Assembly (NCBI GenBank): GCA_045594705.1
Contig: JAZNZB010000055.1
Location: 1 to 9,664, forward strand
DNA from: SVQP01 sp045594705
Lineage (GTDB): Bacteria > Bacillota > Clostridia > Oscillospirales > CAG-272
DNA length: 9,664 nucleotides
Reading direction: 5' to 3'
Shown here: one piece after another, positions 1 through 6,488 of the stretch
Numbering within the stretch: the first letter of the stretch is position 1
Layout: every line of letters starts with the position of its first letter
Notes under the pieces: model-generated
Told to the model about the DNA's origin: nothing
Databases searched by the model: none
What the model saw: only the letters and a program-made list of their open reading frames with translations
Program-made: the position numbers and the translations under genes

Positions 1-41
1 TGTCAAAGAAAAGAATGGAATGAATTAGAACATGTAACATT

Positions 42-325
42 GAGAAATTTCTCTCCGTTCTTTTTTTGAGCAAGTAGCCGCAAAAAAAGAACCAAAAAAA
101 CGGCGTTGGATTGGTTTCGCGCCTGCGGGCGCGACGAGGGCTCTGCCCTCGACCCGCGAGCCTTTGAAAAGGCTCGAGCGAAACTTTCATCCTGCGGGCG
201 CGACTTGGGGCTCTGCCGGTTGACTTTTGGATGCTGAATTTCGCAGAAATTCAGCATCGGGTGGCGTCGCTGACACTCGAATGTACAACAACATTCACAC
301 GCCACCATGCTTTTCTGAAAAAAGC
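42..325. repeat. Gene-free region with a dense series of inverted repeats
   Basis: The first 382 bases hold no convincing gene. They carry a run of inverted repeats: a 12-bp palindrome at 42-53; 12-bp arms at 57-68 and 81-92; a 7-bp stem at 135-151; a 9-bp stem at 157-176; a perfect 13-bp stem with a 3-nt loop at 230-258; GGTGGCGT at 260-267 facing ACGCCACC at 299-306, enclosing GAATGT/ACATTC (279-284, 291-296); and GCTTTT/AAAAGC at 309-325. A 14-bp direct repeat, CCTGCGGGCGCGAC, occurs at 122-135 and 191-204, each copy followed within a few bases by GGGCTCTGCC. The stems are seen directly. Whether they form a dispersed palindromic repeat, a terminator cluster for the acyltransferase operon that ends at 383, or a structured RNA cannot be decided from one copy. 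Confidence 0.7.
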
Positions 326-382
326 GACGCAAAAACTTCTATCCTGTGGGGGTGATCCGTTTGGGGGAACGACACGAAAATG

Positions 383-1273
383 TTATCTGAACAGAATTCC
401 GTAGCCCCAACCAACCCTTCCTCCACTCTTGAGTCGCTCAACAAACGCGCGGCGCAGGGAAGTATTTGCGGGCAGGCGGTCGGGATTGCGCTCGGCCGTG
501 TCAAACAGGCACCACAGGCTCTCGCCGTCCGAGTCGTCCCAGGAGAGGATCTCAAATTCCTCCATGAATTTGCGCACGTTGCTGTGCTCTGACACAAACT
601 CATTCATACGAGGATACAGCAGCCAGGAGTGGCATACAAACGGCACTTTGCCGCCCGGGCATTGCCCTTGGGGCAGCTGCGACTCAAAAAACGCCTTGGC
701 GCGCGCAAACGATTCCTCGTAAAGCGCAGGGGAGAGCGGTTGTCCCGAGCGCGGAATGTGCATGTTGAGCACCTTGCTCTCCTTGCCAAGCGAAAGGCCG
801 TCCTTTTGATACTCGCGGCCGAAATCCACAATTTCAAACTGCAAACGTCCCAGCGCAAAGCGGGTCATTTTGAACCAGCCGGGCATCCAAAAGGCCACGA
901 ACATGCCGTGCACGCCGCGCACGAGCTTGCATTCCTCCAATTTGTATTTCAGATCGGACATGGAGTCGTGCCAAATGGCGTCGTCAATGCCGCGCTGTGC
1001 GTAAAGGATACGCAAATGCTTTGACATGCAAATGAACAAGAGCAGGTCGGTGGTATGATTGTGTACGCCCGAAAGCCGCGCTGCCTTTTTGCTTTGCGCA
1101 GTCAGCGCGCCAAAATCGCAATCCGCGTTCGCCTCATAGGTCGCGATCGCATCCTCAAATTGCTGCTTGGCCTCGGGATTGGCCATGAGTGTGTCAAAGG
1201 CGGCAAGAAGATGCGCAGCATCGGCGGGATCGTACGCAAAATCCCCCAAGAACCAAATCAAATAGTCTCTCAT
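383..1273 (-). CDS. GNAT-like acyltransferase-domain protein, second copy of a tandem pair
   Basis: This 296-residue protein has the pattern I recognise from proteins annotated as acyltransferase domain-containing (DUF5596 / GNAT-like N and C domains). A largely helical first half contains GVHN (69-72) and WHDSM (101-105). The second half has FALGRLQFE (139-147), NMHIPRSG (170-177), FVCHSWLLYP (212-221) and TSLRRAF near the C-terminus. The real acyl donor and acceptor are unknown for the family as far as I know, so the enzymatic role is inferred from the fold assignment only. There is no signal peptide or membrane segment, so it should be cytoplasmic. It is about 59% identical by hand count to the protein encoded just upstream (1286-2164), with a 4-residue insertion near 205-210. 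The start is supported by AAGGAA 4 nt ahead of the ATG. Only 12 bases separate it from the upstream stop codon, so the two are surely cotranscribed. Confidence 0.85.
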   Translation of the reverse strand: MRDYLIWFLGDFAYDPADAAHLLAAFDTLMANPEAKQQFEDAIATYEANADCDFGALTAQSKKAARLSGVHNHTTDLLLFICMSKHLRILYAQRGIDDAIWHDSMSDLKYKLEECKLVRGVHGMFVAFWMPGWFKMTRFALGRLQFEIVDFGREYQKDGLSLGKESKVLNMHIPRSGQPLSPALYEESFARAKAFFESQLPQGQCPGGKVPFVCHSWLLYPRMNEFVSEHSNVRKFMEEFEILSWDDSDGESLWCLFDTAERNPDRLPANTSLRRAFVERLKSGGRVGWGYGILFR

Positions 1274-1285
1274 CGCATTCCTTGA

Positions 1286-2164
1286 TCAGCGGAACAGAAT
1301 CCCAAAGCCGTAACCGACTCTGCCGCCTGCTTTGAGGTGGGCAACGAATGCGCGGCGCAGCGAGGTGTCGGTGGGCAGACGGTCGGGGTGCTGCTCCATG
1401 GTGTCAAACAGACGCCAGAGGTCCTCGCCGTTGTTGTGGTTGCTTTCCATGATCGTGAATTCCGAGAGAAATTTGTAGGTGTTGAGATGCGGCGGCACGA
1501 ATTTTGCCGTGTCGGGGTAGAGCAGCCAGGAATGGCACACGAAGGGCGCGGGCTGATCTTTGGGGAAGGTTGCCTTGTAGAATTCCCTGGCGCGCGCAAA
1601 GGAATCCTCGTAAAGCGCGGGAGAGAGAGGCTGACCCGAGCGCGGAATGTGCATATTGATCACCTTTTGACCCTTGGCAAGCGTGATGCCGTTTCCTGCA
1701 AATTCGACAGGGGAATCAACCAGCTCAAACTGCAATCTGCCCAGTGCAAAGCGAGTGAGATTGTAAAATCCGGGGAACCATCCGCCCACAAAAGAGCCGC
1801 AAATGCCGTAAACGGCGCGGCATTCCTCCAACTTATAGCGCAGATCCAGCATGGAATCGTGCCAGATGGCAAGATCTATGCCGTGCTCGACGTACAGCTC
1901 GCGCAAACGCTTCGAGAGCATGATAAAGAGCAGCAGGTCGGTGGTGTAGTTGTGCACGCCCACAAGTTTGCCTGCCGCCTGCGTTTCGCGCATCAGAGCG
2001 CCCCAGTCACAGTTGAGATCGGCAACGTACGCGGCATTGGCGCGCTCAAAGGGGATGCGCGCCTCATCGCATGCGCAGATTTTGTCATAGGCATCCAGCA
2101 GGTGTGCGGTATCTTCGGTTGCATAGTCAAATTCCCGGAAGAATTCTTCAAAGTATTGTCTCAT
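1286..2164 (-). CDS. GNAT-like acyltransferase-domain protein, first copy of a tandem pair
   Basis: This 292-residue cytoplasmic protein is the promoter-proximal paralogue of the gene ending at 383. It shares the family landmarks: HLLDAYD (21-27), NCDWGAL (51-57), GVHNYTTDLLLF (69-80), WHDSM (101-105), FALGRLQFE (139-147), NMHIPRSGQPLSPALYE (170-186), FVCHSWLLYP (208-217), TSLRRAFV (267-274) and the terminal GILFR. The HIP...G and CHSW blocks are what make me assign it to the DUF5596/GNAT-like C-terminal family. Substrate and pathway are unknown. Blocks around 151-168 and 218-250 are the most diverged between the copies, and are the likely places for different specificity. AAGGAG lies 6 nt before the ATG. 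A near-consensus promoter sits about 95 bp upstream and drives both copies. Confidence 0.87.
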   Translation of the reverse strand: MRQYFEEFFREFDYATEDTAHLLDAYDKICACDEARIPFERANAAYVADLNCDWGALMRETQAAGKLVGVHNYTTDLLLFIMLSKRLRELYVEHGIDLAIWHDSMLDLRYKLEECRAVYGICGSFVGGWFPGFYNLTRFALGRLQFELVDSPVEFAGNGITLAKGQKVINMHIPRSGQPLSPALYEDSFARAREFYKATFPKDQPAPFVCHSWLLYPDTAKFVPPHLNTYKFLSEFTIMESNHNNGEDLWRLFDTMEQHPDRLPTDTSLRRAFVAHLKAGGRVGYGFGILFR

Positions 2165-2257
2165 AATAGCTCCTTACAGGGTGAAATTTTTGGATCATGG
2201 AGGGGATCTGCTCCTTTGGGGCGTCCGTGTCTCCATTTGCTCAAAATTCTTATTTTT

Positions 2258-2286
2258 ATCATAACACAAACCCCTCGAAAAGTCAA
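2258..2286 (-). promoter_or_regulatory. Sigma-A promoter of the acyltransferase pair
   Basis: Read on the minus strand, TTGACT (2286-2281) is followed by exactly 17 bases and then TATGAT (2263-2258). This gives a transcription start near 2251 and a leader of about 85 nt before the ATG at 2164. The -35 box lies inside the T-rich tail of the upstream gene's terminator. Confidence 0.85.
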
Positions 2287-2334
2287 CAAAAAATACGGCT
2301 GAACCGATTGCCCTTCCGGGCGTTCGGCTCAGCC
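2283..2334 (-). terminator. Rho-independent terminator of the lipoprotein gene
   Basis: On the minus strand, GGCTGA...TCAGCC arms (2334-2329 and 2302-2297) extend inward through a G-T wobble and CCGA/TCGG to GCCC/GGGC around a GGAA loop. The hairpin is followed directly by GTATTTTTTG. It starts 11 bases after the stop codon of the lipoprotein gene. Confidence 0.88.
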
Positions 2335-2344
2335 TGTTTGGATA

Positions 2345-4024
2345 TTATGCTTCGGGGATGTGGTCAAAAATAAAGGTCTTATTGTTCATATCGGGATCGT
2401 CTTTGCATTCGGTCACGTGCAAAATGATCGACACCGCCCCCACCGTCATCTCGCCCTTAAATCCGTTTTGATCAAAGACGTATTTGTCTCCTTGCGGTAC
2501 GGCAACGGCATTGGCATAGGAATCGATTTCGAACGGAGAGATTTGGAGACCGAAGGAAATCTCATGATTTACGCGGTAAATCACCAAATCGGGCGCCATG
2601 TATGAGGAACGCCACCAACCTCCTTGCCCTCTGACGTGATATTCGCTTGCCACGGGGGCGTCAAACAGGCGAGTCAGTGTCAGATTTGCGTACAAGAGGT
2701 TATATTCCGCTTGGTTGCAGCCCTGCGGCAATTGCGGGTAGCTTGCGTATAAGGTTTCCCATTCCTCTTGTCCGATGGGCTCGCGCGTGATACCGTCGGT
2801 TTTGTACCATCCTTCAAATTCCAGGTAGATATTGACCGCTGCGCCAAGACCCAACGTGCAGGCAAGCGCACCGTCCTTGATCTCATGGACGAAAAATTCA
2901 CGGTCTCTGCCAAGGTCACCGCCGGTTGCTTTTTCCTCAATCAAGCGACCTTGCCCATCAATGTACACGCTGCGTCCACGAGAATAGTGGTCAAGAAGCA
3001 CGGGTACACCGTTGCTTTGTGTGAAAATGGCAATCGGCCTATAGGTTTCCATCATCAGGAGCAGTTCCTGTATGCCGTCACCGTTCAGGTCGCAAAGGGA
3101 ATAGCAATATGCGTTTTGTCCGTTCGGGACTGTGGCTTTTTGAGAGAAGCCTGCATAGGGACGCATGTCCATGATCGAGCAAAACAATGCGTGATACATC
3201 TCATAGTCTGCTTGAGAGGTAAAGGAATACAGATCGTCGTAGTCGCCGTTAGCCCATGCTTTGCTGTCATAATCTGAGTAGAGCTGTGCGATGCGCTTGT
3301 AAACGGTAAGCACGTCATCATAGCTTGCAACGGTGAAAAGGGGCGGGCGCTCCTGACTTTCGGGTTCAAGCGCGGGTTGGAAGTAAAAGCCCACGTCCTT
3401 GGTCGTGATGTGAACGTCGTTCAGGGAGAAAATGCCCATTGTTTCGTTATCTATCACGTATCGATATTCCTGCCACGTGATCTCGGTCTCCACGCCATTT
3501 TCAACCTTGAAATAATGGCGCTCCTGCTCGCTGCCTCTGTAATAATAGTATGCCCCTACCAAGGAGCCGTTTTGCAGCGTTTCGATATGCAGCGCATAGG
3601 GCTCTTCTCTTTCCATGTACCAGAACGTACCGTTGCCATCAAGCTCGACCAGGGCATTGGCAAAGCTTCGTACGAGCACGGGAGAGCCGTCTTTGAGCGT
3701 CAGCAGTGTATACAGCGTGCAATTCTTGGAAAGCAGCACAAGCTCGGGCGAGGCGTCATTGTCCAGGTCCTTGAAGGCGTAGCCCATCGTTGTGGCGTCG
3801 GTGCATTTATTCACAGCGTCGTAAAGAGCAGCTTCGATCCCGGAGGCCTTTTTGGGTGCGACCAATTCCTCTCCTGCCTGCTTTTTTTGCAAGAGAGAGC
3901 GATAGATGTCAAGTATAGGGGTGTATTTGGCGATTGCTTGCACAGAGTCGGATGGCTGCGACTTACATGCGGCAAGTCCAAGCAACAGGATGATGCAAAG
4001 CAAGAGTGAAAATAACTTTTTCAT
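2345..4024 (-). CDS. Large lipoprotein of unknown function with two Asp-rich calcium-binding-like motifs
   Basis: This 559-residue protein begins with a lysine-rich, strongly hydrophobic signal peptide ending in the lipobox LAAC, so Cys20 should be lipidated and the protein anchored outside the membrane. I do not recognise a named family. Two similar motifs stand out: DLDNDASPEL (86-95) and DLNGDGIQEL (312-321). Both have the D-x-D/N-x-D spacing of EF-hand, dockerin or FG-GAP-like calcium loops, followed by hydrophobic strands. Each is preceded by a helical, Tyr-rich stretch and followed by a strand-rich stretch with similar phrases (ILDIYRSLL and VLTVYKRIA; EITWQEY and IGQEEWE), which suggests a duplicated module of about 200-230 residues. 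The last 100 or so residues look beta-rich. GGAG precedes the ATG by 7 nt. It lies 73 bp after the YbjQ gene with only weak termination between, so it may be partly read through from there. Confidence 0.88.
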   Translation of the reverse strand: MKKLFSLLLCIILLLGLAACKSQPSDSVQAIAKYTPILDIYRSLLQKKQAGEELVAPKKASGIEAALYDAVNKCTDATTMGYAFKDLDNDASPELVLLSKNCTLYTLLTLKDGSPVLVRSFANALVELDGNGTFWYMEREEPYALHIETLQNGSLVGAYYYYRGSEQERHYFKVENGVETEITWQEYRYVIDNETMGIFSLNDVHITTKDVGFYFQPALEPESQERPPLFTVASYDDVLTVYKRIAQLYSDYDSKAWANGDYDDLYSFTSQADYEMYHALFCSIMDMRPYAGFSQKATVPNGQNAYCYSLCDLNGDGIQELLLMMETYRPIAIFTQSNGVPVLLDHYSRGRSVYIDGQGRLIEEKATGGDLGRDREFFVHEIKDGALACTLGLGAAVNIYLEFEGWYKTDGITREPIGQEEWETLYASYPQLPQGCNQAEYNLLYANLTLTRLFDAPVASEYHVRGQGGWWRSSYMAPDLVIYRVNHEISFGLQISPFEIDSYANAVAVPQGDKYVFDQNGFKGEMTVGAVSIILHVTECKDDPDMNNKTFIFDHIPEA

Positions 4025-4043
4025 AGAAAATCTCCGTTTCAGG

Positions 4044-4069
4044 CTCGTTTATGATATATAACAAACGAG
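4044..4069. promoter_or_regulatory. 26-bp palindrome upstream of the lipoprotein gene (possible operator)
   Basis: CTCGTTT (4044-4050) faces AAACGAG (4063-4069) perfectly. The AT-rich centre is also largely symmetric, so 11 of 13 positions pair. It ends 19 bp before the lipoprotein ATG and includes the TATATATCAT stretch (minus strand) that is the best candidate for a -10 box there. It could be an operator or a 5' mRNA hairpin. No good -35 box is visible. Confidence 0.45.
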
Positions 4070-4097
4070 ATCACGAAAAATTTGCCTTTTTTTATTT

Positions 4098-4409
4098 TTA
4101 AATAAATTTTACGGCAGTGCCGTACGCCATGATCTCGGCAGCACCGTCCATGACGGCGGAGGAGGCGTAGCGTACGCAAATGATGGCGTCCGCACCCATG
4201 GCTTCTGCACGCTCGATCATACGGTTGGTCGCCATTTTACGCGCCTCGTTCATCATTTCGGTATATCCCTTGAGCTCACCGCCCACAATGGTCTTGAAGC
4301 TTGCTGCAATATCGCGGCCGATGTGCTTGCTTTGCACCGTGCTGCCTTCCACAAGCCCCAGCGTTTCAAATTGCTTACCCGTAATATAATCGGTCGTATA
4401 AATTTTCAT
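4098..4409 (-). CDS. YbjQ/UPF0145 family protein (putative heavy-metal-binding domain)
   Basis: This 103-residue cytoplasmic protein is full length for the YbjQ/UPF0145 family (Pfam PF01906). The conserved core is present: TVQSKHIGRDIAASFK (about 24-39), VGGELKGYTEMMNEAR (42-57), then A-x-x-RM and MGADAIICVRY (71-81). Family members form ring-like oligomers in known structures. The heavy-metal label is historical and the true function is unsettled. An excellent AAGGAGGT lies 7 nt before the ATG, and a perfect-consensus -35 promoter drives it. A short stem (TACGGCA-G-TGCCGTA, 4110-4124) overlaps the last codons and is followed by AT-rich sequence, a weak terminator at best. The neighbours share no obvious pathway with it. 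Confidence 0.93.
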   Translation of the reverse strand: MKIYTTDYITGKQFETLGLVEGSTVQSKHIGRDIAASFKTIVGGELKGYTEMMNEARKMATNRMIERAEAMGADAIICVRYASSAVMDGAAEIMAYGTAVKFI

Positions 4410-4438
4410 ATTAAAAACCTCCTTGTTTTATTGATTTG

Positions 4439-4467
4439 ATTGTAGCATATCAAAGCGTATTTGTCAA
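4439..4467 (-). promoter_or_regulatory. Sigma-A promoter of the YbjQ-family gene
   Basis: On the minus strand, TTGACA (4467-4462), a 17-bp spacer and TACAAT (4444-4439) give one of the best promoters in the window. The predicted leader is only about 22-25 nt, just enough to contain the strong ribosome binding site. Confidence 0.88.
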
Positions 4468-4571
4468 CAAAAAAAGATTTGACACATGGGCCGCGGAATA
4501 AGTGGGAAAATGAGGGTGAATCATACCCGTTGCTGTCAAAACAATAAACCGAGATACGCAAAAAAACAGTT

Positions 4572-4675
4572 GTAGGGGGCGACGTCCCCCACGCCCCGTC
4601 CTACATAAACAAATCTTCTTGCAACGAAACAAGTTCTATATGCCTGCCGGGGGCGTCGAGGACGTCGCCCCCTAC
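4572..4675. repeat. Intergenic inverted-repeat element of about 104 bp
   Basis: GTAGGGGGCGACGTCC (4572-4587) is repeated perfectly in reverse complement at 4660-4675. The match continues inward with two mismatches to 26-bp arms (4572-4597 and 4650-4675) around a 52-bp AT-rich centre. It sits in gene-free DNA between a promoter and a terminator. The form resembles a small palindromic or MITE-like intergenic repeat, but no target-site duplication is clear and only one copy is in view. Confidence 0.65.
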
Positions 4676-4702
4676 GGTTGATATCTTTCAAGTGAAAAAT
4701 CG

Positions 4703-4737
4703 AACACGGAGATTGTGCCAAAATCAATCTCCGTGTT
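4703..4737 (-). terminator. Terminator downstream of the YwaF/TMEM164-family gene
   Basis: A perfect 13-bp stem (4703-4715 with 4725-4737) surrounds a 9-nt loop. On the minus strand it is followed by CGATTTTTC, which suits the membrane protein gene ending at 4782. The plus-strand side is also T-rich, so it could act in both directions. Confidence 0.8.
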
Positions 4738-4781
4738 AATTTTTCGCTAATTCTGCATTCCGATGTATCAAGCTTTTTTGT

Positions 4782-5546
4782 TCAGTTGGGCATAACCTTT
4801 TTGCCCAGCAGCTTGCGGCAAAGGCGGTAGAAGTAGTAGGCACCGATGACAAAGGCAATGTCAAGGCCGGTGACAACCAGCACGTACAAAATCTGTGTGG
4901 GCACGTAGCCGATCGCTTCGCTGATCGTGACGCGCAGGCTTTCCAAAGGGGCGATGTTACAGCGGTAGAGGTTGTTGTAGTTGGTTTGCAGCAGATGTGA
5001 GGCGATTCCCGCAATGATGCAATAAATGCCCACAAAGGCAGCCGAGCAGCGCACCTCGCCCTTGCCCGGGGTGTGCAGCTGCAGTGCGGGCAGCAGCATG
5101 TAGGCAAAGAGTACTAAGTTATGAAAAGTGACCGTATGGAAGGCAAAATAGTTTTGGAAGTAGTGTTCAATATCCCAAGCCGAATAGATCAGATCGGGAT
5201 AGATGACGGTCAGCAGAAAGACGGCCGAGGTCAGACCGCAGGCAACGCCCGAGACAAGACGCGCGTGCTTGCCTCGATAAAAGGCGAGCGCGGGGAGTGC
5301 GAGCAGCATCAGTGAGCAGAAGTGCAGGGGGATGTGGTAGAGGTCGTAGCCCTCGGGACGCATAAACGAAGAAATCTGCTTGCCGACCTCCAGCAAAAGC
5401 AGGATGATTGCAATGACCTGCAGAGGGATCATGCGCACTCGCAGGGGCTTGTTCGCAAGGACCAGACGCAAGATCACGGTCAGCACGACCATGACGGCAA
5501 GCGCGGGCAATAGTGTTTTGAGATGTGCGGGCGTCCAGAGTTGCAT
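4782..5546 (-). CDS. YwaF / TMEM164-family integral membrane protein (TIGR02206-like)
   Basis: This 254-residue protein has about seven hydrophobic segments and carries the family hallmark YHIPLHFCS (70-78), followed later by YPDLIYSAWD and FHTVTFHN. It matches my recollection of the bacterial YwaF / TP0381-type proteins, which share a Pfam family with vertebrate TMEM164. Vertebrate TMEM164 has been reported as an acyltransferase in ether-phospholipid remodelling that depends on a conserved cysteine. Whether Cys77 here is the equivalent residue is my inference only. The bacterial role is not established. AAGGAGG lies 9 nt before the ATG. It is a single-gene unit with its own consensus promoter and terminator, so the neighbouring importer gives no functional clue. 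Confidence 0.87.
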   Translation of the reverse strand: MQLWTPAHLKTLLPALAVMVVLTVILRLVLANKPLRVRMIPLQVIAIILLLLEVGKQISSFMRPEGYDLYHIPLHFCSLMLLALPALAFYRGKHARLVSGVACGLTSAVFLLTVIYPDLIYSAWDIEHYFQNYFAFHTVTFHNLVLFAYMLLPALQLHTPGKGEVRCSAAFVGIYCIIAGIASHLLQTNYNNLYRCNIAPLESLRVTISEAIGYVPTQILYVLVVTGLDIAFVIGAYYFYRLCRKLLGKKVMPN

Positions 5547-5575
5547 ACCAACTTCCTCCTTGTGTGATTGTTTTC

Positions 5576-5604
5576 ATCATAGCACCAAGCAAAAAATATG
5601 TCAA
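5576..5604 (-). promoter_or_regulatory. Sigma-A promoter of the YwaF/TMEM164-family gene
   Basis: On the minus strand, TTGACA (5604-5599), a 17-bp spacer and TATGAT (5581-5576) make an almost perfect promoter. The transcription start should be near 5569, leaving a leader of about 23 nt with a strong AAGGAGG. Confidence 0.9.
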
Positions 5605-5650
5605 TAAAATCAGGGAGGAATTAAGATATTAAGATTTTGGACGCGAATCC

Positions 5651-5682
5651 ACAATCAAAACCCCCGACCTTGCGGCCGGGGG
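5651..5682 (-). terminator. Terminator of the ABC importer operon
   Basis: On the minus strand CCCCCGGCC pairs with GGTCGGGGG (9 bp including one G-T wobble) across a GCAA tetraloop (5682-5661). TTTTGATT follows. It begins 11 bases after the ATPase stop codon. Confidence 0.88.
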
Positions 5683-5693
5683 CTAAATGATGA

Positions 5694-6488
5694 TTAACTT
5701 AACAGCGCGCGGTCGTTTGCAAATTCCCTGCCGCTGGTCTGAGAAAATTTCTTGATCAGTGCATCCACGGTCAAGGCCTTTTTCTCCTCGCCCGAGACGT
5801 CGAAAATGATGTGTCCTTCGTTCATCATGATCAGACGGTTGCCAAAGGCAATGGCGTCCTTCATGTTGTGCGTGACCATCATGGCGGTCAGGCCGTTTTC
5901 CTTGATCAGCTTGTCCGAGATCTCCAGTACCTTGGCAGCCGTCTTGGGGTCGAGTGCAGCAGTGTGCTCGTCAAGCAGGAGCAGCTTGGGCTTTTTGACC
6001 GAGGCCATCAGCAGCGTCAGAGCCTGTCTCTGACCGCCCGAAAGCAGACCCACCTTGGCGGTCAGTCTCTCTTCCAGCCCGAGATCCAGAATCTTGAGCA
6101 GCTCCTTGTATTCCTTTCGCTCCTTGGAGGTAATGCCCGATCTCAGTGTGCGCCATGCGCCTCTTCGTGCGGCAAGTGCGAGGTTCTCTTCAATCTGCAT
6201 GTCGGCGGCCGTACCGGTCATGGGGTCCTGAAAGACTCTTCCGAGGTATTTGGCTCTCTTGTGCTCGGGCAGCCGAGTCACGTTGACGCCGTCAATGATG
6301 ATGCTGCCGCAATCCACGGGGTAAACGCCCGCGATCATATTGAGCATGGTGGATTTTCCGGCGCCGTTGCCGCCGATGACCGTCACGAAATCGCCCTCGT
6401 TCAAGTGCAAATTCAACCCGTTCAGTGCTTTTTTTGCATTGATCGTGCCGGGGTTGAACGTTTTCTCTACACCAATAATGTCAAGCAT
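5694..6488 (-). CDS. ABC importer ATP-binding protein (COG1101-type)
   Basis: This 264-residue nucleotide-binding subunit powers the importer whose permease is encoded just upstream. Every catalytic element is present: Walker A GGNGAGKST (39-47), Q-loop Gln87 in VFQDP, signature LSGGQ (149-153), Walker B KLLLLDE (168-174) with catalytic Glu174, D-loop ALD (178-180) and H-loop His207 in MVTHN. The stretch LPEHKRAKYLGRVFQDPMTGT (73-93) is characteristic of the ATPases paired with COG2984 binding proteins (the TrpXYZ-like group). The ATG overlaps the permease stop by 8 bases, indicating translational coupling, with a G-rich GGGGGT ahead of it as ribosome binding site. It is the last gene of the operon and is followed by a strong terminator. 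Confidence 0.95.
   Translation of the reverse strand: MLDIIGVEKTFNPGTINAKKALNGLNLHLNEGDFVTVIGGNGAGKSTMLNMIAGVYPVDCGSIIIDGVNVTRLPEHKRAKYLGRVFQDPMTGTAADMQIEENLALAARRGAWRTLRSGITSKERKEYKELLKILDLGLEERLTAKVGLLSGGQRQALTLLMASVKKPKLLLLDEHTAALDPKTAAKVLEISDKLIKENGLTAMMVTHNMKDAIAFGNRLIMMNEGHIIFDVSGEEKKALTVDALIKKFSQTSGREFANDRALLS

Noticed and set aside
122..217. Possible CRISPR-like direct repeats (two copies of a 14-bp unit)
   Set aside because: There are only two copies, with no regular repeat-spacer structure and no cas gene nearby.
1337..2302. Long plus-strand open frame (321 codons) opposite the first acyltransferase gene
   Set aside because: The minus-strand gene has a strong ribosome binding site, a consensus promoter and a recognisable family. 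The plus-strand frame shows no family motifs, no good ribosome binding site and an odd composition, so it is a shadow.
3377..4009. Plus-strand open frame (210 codons) opposite the lipoprotein gene
   Set aside because: The lipoprotein has a clean signal peptide, lipobox and ribosome binding site, and the antisense frame has none of these.
4520..4539. TTGACA and TATGAT boxes on the minus strand in the intergenic region
   Set aside because: Only 8 bp separate the boxes, too close for a sigma-A promoter.
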